From contig CM043965.1 of assembly GCA_014529385.2 (NCBI GenBank), positions 12,663,912-12,727,911 on the forward strand: a stretch of DNA of 64,000 nucleotides, given 5' to 3'. Source of the DNA: Adiantum capillus-veneris (Eukaryota > Streptophyta > Polypodiopsida > Polypodiales > Pteridaceae). Both the position numbers and the translations under genes were made by a program. The notes under the pieces were generated by a model, which had not been told where the DNA came from, did not search any database, and saw nothing but the letters and a program-made list of their open reading frames with translations. Positions 24,801 to 32,919 of this stretch are shown here, one piece after another; the stretch's first letter is position 1; each line of letters begins with the position of its first letter.

Positions 24801-25500
24801 TTATTACCCGCAGTGTAATGGCTTAAATGAAAGGTTCAATGGTGAGTTGGTACAAATTCTTTCTAAAGTGACAGAGCACCAAGGAAAGAATTGGGATTTG
24901 GAATTGCCTAGTGCATTATGGGCTTACCGTACTTCAGTGAAGACAGGTACAGGGTTTACTCCATTTCATTTGGTGTATAGAAAGGAAGCACTATTGCCTG
25001 TGGAGGTAGAGTTGCCTGCGGTCAAGATGTTAGAGAAGTTGCTTGGGCCGCCTAGTGATGCATTCAAAGAGAGGCTCTTGCAGTTACAAGAGGTCCGGTT
25101 GGATAGGATGAGCGCATTTGAGCATTATGGGCAGATGCAGGATAAGGCTTTGGCAAAGATAAATGAAAAGGTCAAAAGTAAGGGTATCAAGAAACATGAC
25201 TTGGTTTTGCGCTACAACAGTAAGCTGGACAGCACCTTCCAAAAGAAGTTTCAAATTAAGTGGGAAGGCCCTTTCAAGGTAGTAGAGTGTTTTCCAAATG
25301 GCACATATCAGCTGGCTAACCTGGATGGTGTTCTACATAAGTCAAGGGTAAATGGGTTGCGTCTTAAGTTGTATCATGCCAGGTTGATGATGGTGGAGCA
25401 AGATGAGTTTTTTGAAGAGCGAGTGATGTCTGTGAGGGATGAGGAGACCTGTGATGCGGCGAGTCTCATATCTCTCTTTGCTGCTGCTGATCATGAATGA
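21874..25500 (+). CDS. Tat element pol: RT, RNase H, archaeal-type RNase H, integrase
   Basis: It is in the same frame as gag-protease, directly after the TGA. After an acidic spacer (DEDESSDEDSSTVTDEDSD) the RT shows TEWVSPVVVSPKKDGKWRIC, VCDGFSGYFQLKI, LPFGLSNGPSFYQ and catalytic FMDD at about 22847. The first RNase H is degenerate at its usual catalytic start (NPYVGDDAIGAMLL). The second, archaeal-type RNase H follows at about 23711 with FFDGSYR, NNEAEY and IKGDALLV; its last acidic position is altered (NGEAHEAA). Integrase has a zinc-binding NHEGACGGHF...CRSCNRC and the DDE core GID, LLSDKGPGF and GLNERFNGEL. The C-terminus has KWEGPFKVVE (GPF motif). All enzymes look intact apart from the TGA upstream. 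It copies the RNA genome into DNA and integrates it. Confidence 0.92.
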   Translation, partial: LRAVGAVQDWRHGTISLYGKTGTKKLYNMDTRKRLEELYEDEDESSDEDSSTVTDEDSDSTTSSDEDADVAFILMDKEIQECGLVAFANEVEDESEGPYEVIEGLMQTKVELSKKQELMTQMISGDLSAMEKDIFLHMLASFLDLFITSYEEIRGFKGEEMHIELKEGAKPVRQRLRRMGQEQMEALRVEVDKLLKAGFIVPVETTEWVSPVVVSPKKDGKWRICVDFKPLNAATKKNPYPLPFIDQILDSVAGYERYSVCDGFSGYFQLKIALKDRTKTTFITPWGCYCYTVLPFGLSNGPSFYQERANWVLEPFIGSCVKDFMDDFCVYSSRAEHHEKLQMVLARYDECGGQLNPKKCHLAQPRVKLLGHMVSENGIEADPDKVKSIILLPSPMSTKQLATFIHKVKYMARFIPLSSQLLYPLQQVAKHDPLQWDDKCEEVFQEVKEALGGLSAMQAPDWEKVFYVNPYVGDDAIGAMLLQKGKGSHYMRPVYCASRVKLLAERKLSEVELVMASVIFACRRFHHYLLPRPFVFLTSYAFLPQLINGINMSNVVKKWVIELQEFEFSFLVEDSTRATLADLLTYKENPLIVKEEVVRKVVEEVPQISNAHVLFFDGSYRKSHDAASGGIALYDPEGKLVCKRGFKLDAHSNNEAEYDTLEAGSHICLKHGVRRLSIKGDALLVVKQVLGVWKSKNTSLKEMCFRIKGLLKKFEAWSIKRIERALNGEAHEAAQGMIGELFVLRTNLPLYHGRESLAQEEEFLLTGIIPKEIQKSKKYGFVRRAYRYKLIGDVLYMKGADLVLRRVPWREELYRVLEENHEGACGGHFALKITLHKILQEGYVWPSLHKDVHHWCRSCNRCQAFGKRVLKQELRKTIMAFDVFEKWGIDAIGPLPITSRGKSYILTAVDYLSRWAEAIAVKQITAKDVAKFVYDEICCKFGLPLELLSDKGPGFRAKLLDFLCAKMKIRHQHTTPYYPQCNGLNERFNGELVQILSKVTEHQGKNWDLELPSALWAYRTSVKTGTGFTPFHLVYRKEALLPVEVELPAVKMLEKLLGPPSDAFKERLLQLQEVRLDRMSAFEHYGQMQDKALAKINEKVKSKGIKKHDLVLRYNSKLDSTFQKKFQIKWEGPFKVVECFPNGTYQLANLDGVLHKSRVNGLRLKLYHARLMMVEQDEFFEERVMSVRDEETCDAASLISLFAAADHE

Positions 25501-25511
25501 TCTAGCAAGCT

Positions 25512-25522
25512 AGGGGGTGGGC
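25512..25522 (+). other. Polypurine tract of Tat element
   Basis: AGGGGGTGGGC, six bases before the TG of the 3' LTR, is the expected plus-strand primer. Confidence 0.8.
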
Positions 25523-25528
25523 AAATTA

Positions 25529-26493
25529 TGTCAGGAGTTTTTTGGAGCAAGGGATTGCGCATATGTACATACACATGCATGGTGCATCAAATAAAGAATT
25601 GCCCATTTTCCTTAGCCAGGTGGTTACGTGGGGCCCACATGTGTACAGGTAGGACAGCATGTACATAGTTCATCGATTTTCATCGTTACCAGTACCAGTA
25701 TGTTTTTTCTACAATAATGAGGAGTTTATAGCGCGTAAAACTTCTCGAGGAAGCTATCCGCGGGCCGACGACGTGAGGTTAGCAGGTGCGTCAGATGGCA
25801 TCTAGTGGCGTCAGGAGGGCGAACGAGGTCAATATTTGCACGCGGATGAGGACGGACACAACGTGGGTGTTTTCTTGTGAGAGTTATGCAGAAAGGTCAT
25901 CATTAGGACCACTTTTTGGGGCCACTTCACGTGGTGGCGAGATGCATTAGTGGAAAAAAGCTGAGTGCCAGGTGTGCGAATGATGCAAAAAGGTGACAAC
26001 TATGCACTGCGAGGTCAGTTTTTGGCCTGTTCGGGGTCCGTTTGAGGTCATTTAAAAGGCCAAGGGTGCCCAACTAATAAAGCTAAGTGTGGGAACTGAA
26101 AAAACAGAGAGAAGACCAGAAAAAACGTGGAGAAGAGAGGAGGAACAGCCGCAGGTGTGTTTTTGCTCATTTTGGAGCCTGTTTTGGCCGTAAACTGCTC
26201 ATCCGAGGTCGGATTTGAGCACTTTGACATTGTAGACTGGGGTTTTGGGCCGTTCCGGACGCGATGGCGCTGTCCATTTTGCCAAATTCCTCACTCTTTT
26301 CCTGCTGTTTTTCTGAGTAAGTTCCTCCTATGAGCGAAGTTTCTGCTCCAGTTTGTGATCGTATCTGGCTTCTTTTACCCATATTGTGTGAGCTATTTGC
26401 CCCATTGGTGTTGGCCCAAGCTCAACTGTATCTAAACATCAGAAATTCTCCTCTTTTGAGCTAAGTTTTTGGGTGTGTGTGTGTGTGTGTGTG
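25529..26493 (+). repeat. 3' LTR of Tat element, truncated at a GT run
   Basis: It aligns with 17932-18897 at about 99% identity and then diverges within GTGTGTGG. The 5' copy continues 172 bp further to its CA end; this copy passes directly into host repeat sequence (GTGCTACAGGTTCG). Confidence 0.9.
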
Positions 26494-27406
26494 GTGCTAC
26501 AGGTTCGAGGGGGGTTACAGGCCAAAAAAAAGTGTCTTTTGATACAGTTGAGGGGTCTGTAGGTTCACTGGCTCAGTCTTATCCTGTGAAGAATCCAAGA
26601 GGGGGGGCTACAGCTTCCAGGGGGGTTACAGGTGAAAAAAAAGAGTCTTTTGATACAGTTGATTCCTGCACACCTACTAGTATTGCTGAATTTGTTCCAA
26701 ATGTGCCTAATGCAGTTGATGTGCAGGTTGTGCATGATGATGTGCATACAGATGTTGACCGTGCTAAAATTGAAAAGGGTACATTACCCACCCCCACCAC
26801 AATTGAATCTAGCACAGATGCCATTGATGATGCTATGGTAGTTGATGCCTGCACAGATGCCATTGCTGATGCTACGCTAGTTGATGCCTGCACAAATGAC
26901 ATTGTGGATGCTATGGAAGTTGATGCTCGCACAGATTCTGCTGCTGATGGCAAGGTTAATGATGGTGGAACAGAAAGTATTGTTCATGCTATCATAGATG
27001 CCCTTCTTGATGCAGTTGTGGCTATGGGTATAGATGCCACTGTTGAATCTGGCACAGATGCCATTGATGATGCTACCATAATTGATTCCTGCAAAGATGC
27101 CATTGTTGATGCTACGGTAGTTGATGCGTGCACAAATGACATTGTGGATGCTATGGAAATTGATGCTAGCATAAATGTTGTTGCTGATGGCAATGTTAAT
27201 GATGGTGGAACAGAAAGTATTGTTCATGCTGTCATAGATGCCCTTCTTGATGCAGTTGTGGCTATGGGTACAGATGCCACTGTTGAATCTCGCACAGATG
27301 CCATTGATGATGCTACCACAATTGATGCCTGCACAGATACCATTGCTGATGCTACGGTAGTTGATGCCTGCATAAATGACATTGTGGATGCTATGGAAGT
27401 TGATGC
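26494..27406 (+). CDS. Acidic tandem-repeat coding region, both ends lost
   Basis: The frame is open from the Tat LTR junction to the family B LTR at 27407. It starts GATGSRGVTGQKKVSFDTV, repeats that module once (GATASRGVTGEKKESFDTV), then passes TSIAEFVPNVPNAVDV into repeats rich in Asp, Ala and Val. The repeats are built on a 13-residue theme (DAIDDATVVDACT, DAIADATLVDACT, NDIVDAMEVDART) within an 80-residue unit. Nothing in it is a recognised domain; it is acidic and probably extended. The absence of stops over 900 bp of repetitive DNA argues that it was translated until recently. The upstream unit at 17829-17931 shows that it belonged to the same repetitive gene before the Tat insertion. 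Possibly it is the continuation of the coiled-coil/zinc gene at 13-17.6 kb (inference from order and strand). Confidence 0.55.
26812..27406 (+). repeat. 240-bp coding tandem repeat, 2.5 units
   Basis: Units start at 26812, 27052 and 27292, exactly 240 bp apart, each beginning GCACAGATGCCATTGATGATGC or close to it. Inside each is a 39-bp theme. The third unit is cut at 27407 by the family B LTR. Confidence 0.95.
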
Positions 27407-30008
27407 TGACGTGGTCCGGGGCGGGCAACAAGAAGAGCGGCCTCTAAACACCCTTCGAGGCTCCCGTGCTGCTCAATTAGGGCTGGGGCAAGCACAATCA
27501 GAGACAACAACAACCCACAGCCAGAAACCAAACAAGAAAAGGGGCACAACCTAGTTGTAGATGTGAACTAGGATGCACGTGATATCTCCTTGTACTCCAA
27601 TGCACAAAGAGAGGGGAATGCAAGATAGCCACACATACCAAACACAAACATTCACCACGCCAGAGAGAGGTAAAGAGCACAAATCAACTTGAGCAACTCA
27701 GTCTTAGCCTTAAAGACTAGATGCACACAAAGCTTGATGAGAAATAGATAGACAACACAAAACTTGACCTTGTTGCCAATACACAAATTGTCTTAGGGTC
27801 ACGTGTGCCCTCTCACCGAGCACCCTCTTACAATTTACCTTTTAGGCAAACAATTCAACAAGCCCTCAAACCACCAAGCATGAAATGGCACAACAAAGTT
27901 CAAGGACAATATACCTTCAACCACCTGATGAGCCAACTTATCAAGTCAATTTGGAGAGAAGAGTTGTAGTTGCAGCATACAATTGCACCCAAAACTATGA
28001 ATCTTATTTATGGACAAGAGTAGGCTACAAGTGTGATTGCAGAGTATAGTATCACTCCACTCCTCTAGATGGCATAACTAACCTCAAGCTTCTCCATGCA
28101 CCTATGTGTAGTGATGGAATAGAGCACTCACAATGCACACACTCTACACAACTAGGCTTGAAGAGTGGTGTGTTATGTGTTGAGAATGGTGTGGTGTAGT
28201 GTGATCATGTGATGATTTACAAGGGAGAGAAGGGCTCTATTTATAGGTTTTAGAATCCCCGATTAGGATTAGGCCTAATCAAGTTTATTTGAAGGAATAA
28301 AAGATTATGCATATTTTTATTTTTATTTTAATCAGGGTGGGTCTCTCTTGTCCTTTGAGTCACATGGATGTGGGCTCAAGGGAAGAGAATTATTGAGGAT
28401 GAAAGGAGAGAGGATTGAGTGAATAATTTGGGAGTGCCTACTCTAGTAGAGGGTGCATTTTACAATAAGGTTAGTGGTTAGTAGTTAGTAATTATCACTA
28501 AAAAAAATTTACAAAATCATTCACCAAATGGTGAGATATATGATGAGAAAAGTTAGAGAAGGGATGAGCTTGTAAAGAGAGGTTGAAGCTTTGAAGAAGT
28601 TGACATTCACCTCTTTACAACAACGGAAGAAGAAGCAGTCAGCATGGCGAAGCAGCGCGTGTCGATGAAGCTATGTTATTTCAAACCTTGGAAAATTCAT
28701 GATAAAAGCCTTCATTTGTAGAGGCTATCTTTGGATTTTTGTTGATTTTTTGAAGTTCTTTACAAAGTTGAAGAGAGTATTGTAATATGGACATATATGT
28801 AGAGAGAAAGGGGGACACATAGGATGTAGAAATAGAGGATGAAGGCTATGGAGGTGTGAGAGATGTGGCAATGGTGAAGGGGGTGAATTAGGACATGGGA
28901 GTTGCAGGTTTGGGAGTGGGAAGGAGAGGGAGGAGTGTGTGTGAAAGAGGAAAATGATAAAGTGGAAGAGGGAGTGTGGCTGCATAGCATGGGCAAACTG
29001 GGGTCCACCAATAAAATCATAGCTCACAGCTCGTAGCTCAAAAAAATATGAAAAACTTTGAGGTAAAAGTTCAGCTCACGAGCTAGAACTTTTGTTTGTA
29101 TCACCTTTTCAAATTCAGGGAGCATGTGATCTTTAAAAATTCAGCAAAACCGACTATGTTTTCCACTGCACAAGGTCCTTGTGAGGTCTTTCTTTGGATG
29201 ATTCTTTTGAATACCTCCAAGAGTGCGCTCCCCATGGTGCATGCATGCATTCCACATACCCTTGACCTTATTTGGTAGGTCTATAATTGAAGATATTGTT
29301 GAGATCATGATATAAATGAATAGTACAACTAAGAAAATCAAATATTGAGGGGTCTAAAAAATATGTATATGTCAAATATAAATAATATGGGTGGAAAAAA
29401 TATAAAGGGGTCAGAATAAATCTCTCTCATTATAAGTCTACCACAAAAAGATGAATATTTTTTGTGGTCTAATTTATTAGAGTAATAAAGAATAGATGTA
29501 GGAAGGAAAAAATCACAATAGTGAAAAAATATACACATAAATAAAACTAGTTTTTTTGTATTTTTGTTGGGATGGATTTACACCAAAAATAAGAGAGGCG
29601 TGCATGAAATTATTTTTATATGGAATAAAGAGTATGCAAAATGGAAAGAAAAAATGTGGTAATGGTGAGTCAATGTACATAGCATACATAACACACCATA
29701 GGTAAAAATATTTAAATAAATACCAAAATTATTATGAAAAATCCTTTTATTTAGGCCCTATATATAATGAAATATTTACACACAAATGGGCCATAATATA
29801 TTTTATTTTTTTGATTTTATTTATTTTTTTGGCTCAACTAGCCCAGTGACTAGTTAGCGGAGGGTTTTTAAGAAAATATGGAGAAAGCCCCCTAACTCAC
29901 ACACGCCTATGTACAGTGAAATGGTAGGGATAACCAAAATGTTTGAGTGATTTGATAGGGTGAGGTAGCTTACTATGGAAATTATGGAAAGCCGAAAAAC
30001 GGCTATCA
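27407..30008 (-). repeat. 3' LTR of family B element (2602 bp)
   Basis: The plus strand reads TGACGTGGTCCGGGGCGGGC at the left and AACGGCTATCA at the right, the same ends as the solo LTR at 2368-5104. CCTATAAATAGAGCCC on the minus strand at about 28236-28252 is a likely TATA box. No gene is encoded; open frames within are chance. Confidence 0.85.
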
Positions 30009-30022
30009 TTAGCCCCCCCCTT
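30009..30022 (-). other. Polypurine tract of family B element
   Basis: The minus strand reads AAGGGGGGGGCTAA immediately before the TGATAGCC start of the 3' LTR. Confidence 0.8.
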
Positions 30023-30483
30023 AGATAATGGTACATTCATGTACCATTTATCCGACCATACAGCATGTAGATTGTGTAACGTCTGTCTTTGTATGCTCTC
30101 ATCTTTGAAGAACCTTTGTTGTATGATTAAGAAACCGTGTGTGATATGAAAGGTTCTCAGAGCCAATAGCAGGATGTAATGAAGTGACTGAGTAAACCTC
30201 CTCCATTGAGAAAGTTTCCATAAGCACCCCCCAGGATCAAAGATCTTGAAATATCTTTCCCAAAGAGAGATGTATGGTACGGAATCACTTACTGATTTTG
30301 GTCGAAGAAACTTGTAGATTTTATTGTTGTCCATCATTGCATCTATCACTATGAATGTGATATAAAAGATTGGCTGCTCTTCCTCCTGTGTAAAGTTGAT
30401 GTATCTGCTACGATCTTCAAGAGCTTGTATGAGCAAATTATTGAATTGTAGCTCATAAAATTCATTCAACCTGGATAGGCTCA

Positions 30484-31668
30484 TCAAGTCAAAATTCTAT
30501 GACCTTCATGATTTAGGAAAGCTTGATCCATGCTTCCAACTGCTATTGGAAGATATTGCAAATAGTTTACCATATAAGTAGATAATAGACAAAGGTTTCT
30601 ATTGCTTCCAACACATTGGAAGAGAATAGATTTTGGTACTGATTGATGAAATATCCACATGTAGCAATCAACAAGTTTTTCATCTATGATGAAGACCAGA
30701 AGCATCACAATGTGCGACCTCCATACACCAAAGAACCAAATGAAGAAGGTTTGGAAACATCCGTTCATCACCAAGTATTCATGTCCTCTTCCACTTAAGA
30801 AGGTATGGTGTCCCCGATGAAAGGTATATGTGAAGAGAGGAGAAGTTGACTTTGAAGAGGTGAAACCCAATCTGAAGATGATTTGGGATTCAAAAGCTTG
30901 GACTTTCTTGCTAAGAGATTGTCCCATGAATGAAGAGCCACCCACTAAAACACCATTGGAGAGAATGATACCCCTCTGATAGTTTCCTTTTATGATTTTA
31001 TTTTTTTCTACTCTCCCATGTTCTTCATCCCCTTCTAAGCCCCCCCTTTGGCAAGGTTGTAACTCCTCACATTGTACCACCTCAAAGGTTGATGGATTAC
31101 TGTTTGATTTTGTGAAAACTTTGGCTTCTTGCATGATAGGTTCCTCCATGCTTAATATACATGGGTCATACCAATGCTTTTCAACATCCTCAAACACTTC
31201 TTGAAGATTATCCTCACATGGATTCAACTCACACTCTTCTGCTTTGTTTTGGAGTTGGCATTCCATGTACACAATCATCTCTTTATGATCAATGTGGTCC
31301 ATGATCTCCCCACCTATGATTTCATCTTCTTCTTCACTCTCTTCTTTTAGACAAGATACACTCTCAGAACATTCCATAAGATCAAGGTTACCTTCAAGGT
31401 CTTCATTCTCCATAGAGTGATGTTGCACAAAAGCTTCGTCTGCTCGGACTAGAAATTGATCCTCTGCCAAAAGGTTGGATGTATCCATTATTGAATCATC
31501 AATACCAGTTGAGATATCTTGTGTCGATTTTTGCATGCTTGTGATAAAGGTAGAAGAAAGAGATTCCACATTTGAATCTTGGCCACACACTTTAGCACTT
31601 GAATAATTAGTTGGCATGTAAGTAACTTCTTCAACATTTGTTGGAGTGGAAGGAGACAAGTATGGCAA
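30484..31668 (-). CDS. Second ORF of family B gag-only element
   Basis: The open frame has 394 codons (MPYLSPSTPTNVEEVTY...). The first 200 residues are acidic and Ser/Glu-rich (EESEEEDEIIGGEIMDHIDH, NPCEDNLQEVFEDVEKHW). The rest is hydrophobic and aromatic (FGVWRSHIVMLLVFIIDEK) and is probably not a folded protease or polymerase. There is no zinc knuckle and no DSGA, DD or DDE motif. It follows gag in another frame with about a 150-bp overlap region of uncertain frame. I do not recognise a family. It may be a gag extension, or the frame may be fortuitous in its second half. Confidence 0.4.
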   Translation of the reverse strand: MPYLSPSTPTNVEEVTYMPTNYSSAKVCGQDSNVESLSSTFITSMQKSTQDISTGIDDSIMDTSNLLAEDQFLVRADEAFVQHHSMENEDLEGNLDLMECSESVSCLKEESEEEDEIIGGEIMDHIDHKEMIVYMECQLQNKAEECELNPCEDNLQEVFEDVEKHWYDPCILSMEEPIMQEAKVFTKSNSNPSTFEVVQCEELQPCQRGGLEGDEEHGRVEKNKIIKGNYQRGIILSNGVLVGGSSFMGQSLSKKVQAFESQIIFRLGFTSSKSTSPLFTYTFHRGHHTFLSGRGHEYLVMNGCFQTFFIWFFGVWRSHIVMLLVFIIDEKLVDCYMWIFHQSVPKSILFQCVGSNRNLCLLSTYMVNYLQYLPIAVGSMDQAFLNHEGHRILT

Positions 31669-31821
31669 AGGAGATGACTCCTTGATAGAAACACTTTCAT
31701 GATGGTTGGTTCTTCCTGCATGATGGAAACCATTTTTGATGTAGAAGTACTTGTGAAACTTCCTTCGGGCAATAGTGACCGCTTCTTCAAAGGTAGAGGG
31801 TCCACTACAAGTAACCTTAGT

Positions 31822-32244
31822 TTATAGGAAAGGAGACAAACCCGAAATAAATTTCTCCATTTTTACATAATCTGGAAATGTAGAACTAAACCGATATCCT
31901 CCCCATTGACGAGAAAAAATATCCTCATAAGCATAGTAGTCTTCACCATGTTGTTGAAGTCTCCCTAATGAAGCCCATGCTTTCTCCGTTGTTGGAAATT
32001 TAGAGAATCTGGTCTTCAAAGCTTTGGAAATTTGGGTACACCCATCTTCAATCTGAGAAGACATACTCCAAAACCATTGCTCAGCGTTGCCTCTAAGGCA
32101 TAGCAATAGAAAATCCCCTTTTTCAATGTCATCCCTTTTACCAAGGATACGACAAACCATTCTAAAATCAGCAAGAAAATCATCAACATCTTCTTCTAGA
32201 TTTCCGAAGAAGATTGGGATATCATCAAAGGTATAGCGTGTCAT
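31822..32244 (-). CDS. Gag (capsid-like) protein of family B element
   Basis: The product has 140 residues (MTRYTFDDIPIFFGNLEED). It fits a Ty3 gag capsid domain: FFGNLEEDVDDFLADFRMV, then FLLLCLRGNAEQWFWSM and a helical segment RFSKFPTTEKAWASLGRLQQ. It resembles the start of the Tat gag at 20149 in layout ('FxGxxxEDVxxFL...L...LCL...A..W'), though identity is low. It starts about 300 bp after the primer-binding site, as expected. The short length and lack of a zinc knuckle suggest that the C-terminal part is in the next frame or is lost. Confidence 0.75.
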   Translation of the reverse strand: MTRYTFDDIPIFFGNLEEDVDDFLADFRMVCRILGKRDDIEKGDFLLLCLRGNAEQWFWSMSSQIEDGCTQISKALKTRFSKFPTTEKAWASLGRLQQHGEDYYAYEDIFSRQWGGYRFSSTFPDYVKMEKFISGLSPFL

Positions 32245-32536
32245 AGTCTCTCAATGCTAGAACCACACAAAGATTAGTTCCAAACAATCAATTTCTCTCA
32301 TGACATCAACTAACTACACAAAGTTTTGAAAGGTCTTTCAACATGAATTCTAGATTCTTATGTGAAAATGTTTTTTTCCTTTCTTATGTTATGCTAATCC
32401 AAACCATATTCTAGATCAATTTTTGTTGCATTGAAATTAAACTCAGTCATACAAGTTTTCATGATTCATATAATCTTCTTGATTATGCTAAAATTCAAGC
32501 ATTCCTGCAATACAACAACAATAAGCACAAAGTCAG

Positions 32537-32556
32537 TTCCTCAGTGGGGGCACCAA
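32537..32556 (-). other. Primer-binding site of family B element
   Basis: The minus strand reads TGGTGCCCCCACTGAGGAAC two to three bases after the LTR end. It nearly matches the Tat element site at 19076-19095. Confidence 0.8.
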
Positions 32557-32558
32557 TT

Positions 32559-32919
32559 TGAGGCGGTCCGGGGCGGGCAACAAGAAGAGCGGCCTCTAAA
32601 CACCCTTCGAGGCTCGCATGCTTCTCAATTGGGGCTGGGGCAAGCACAATTAGAGACAACAACAACCCATAGCCAGAAACCAAACAAGAAAAGGGGCACC
32701 ACCTAGTTGTAGATGCGAACTAGGACGCACGTGATATCTCCTTGTACTCAAACGCACAAAGAGAGGGGAATGCAAGATAGCCACACATACCAAACACAAA
32801 CATTCACCACGCCAGAGAGAGGTAAAGAGCACAAATCAACTTGAGCAACTCAGTCTTAGCCTTAAAGACTAGATGCACACAAAGCTTGATGAGAAATAGA
32901 GAGACAACACAAAACTTGG
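32559..32919 (-). repeat. Remnant of 5' LTR of family B element
   Basis: It aligns to 27407-27768 with high identity (TGAGGCGGTCCGGGGCGGGC at its left end). It stops at about 32919, where family C coding sequence begins. Confidence 0.85.

Larger units (their letters stand above)
17932..26493 (+). mobile_element. Tat-clade Ty3 LTR retrotransposon, nearly complete
   Basis: The order is 5' LTR (17932-19069), primer-binding site (19076), leader, gag-protease (20149-21873), RT-RNase H-second RNase H-integrase (21874-25500), polypurine tract and a truncated 3' LTR (25529-26493). The second, archaeal-type RNase H between RNase H and integrase, together with the TGGCGCC-type primer site, marks the Tat clade. 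The two LTRs differ at about eight positions over some 965 bp, so insertion is recent. The polyprotein is in one frame with a single TGA. The last roughly 172 bp of the 3' LTR are missing, so no target duplication can be read. Confidence 0.9.
27407..32919 (-). mobile_element. Non-autonomous gag-only LTR element, family B
   Basis: Read on the minus strand it has a truncated 5' LTR (32919-32559), primer-binding site (32556-32537), a gag ORF (32244-31822), a second ORF region (31668-30484), a polypurine tract (30022-30009) and a complete 3' LTR (30008-27407). No protease, RT, RNase H or integrase motif lies in the 2.5-kb interior. The plan is like the terminal-repeat retrotransposons with a gag domain (TR-GAG) known in plants. 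The first part of the 5' LTR is missing: at 32919 the sequence jumps into a different Ty3 fragment. It would depend on enzymes of another element. Confidence 0.85.

Noticed and set aside
26877-27431. Minus-strand open frames of 184 and 124 codons over the 240-bp repeats
   Set aside because: They mirror the plus-strand repeat frame. Repetition keeps all copies open together, and the plus strand fits the upstream exon unit.
29897-30487. 196-codon minus-strand open frame at the 3' end of the family B interior
   Set aside because: It reads through the polypurine tract into the LTR, which real proteins of such elements do not do in a conserved way. No motif was seen.
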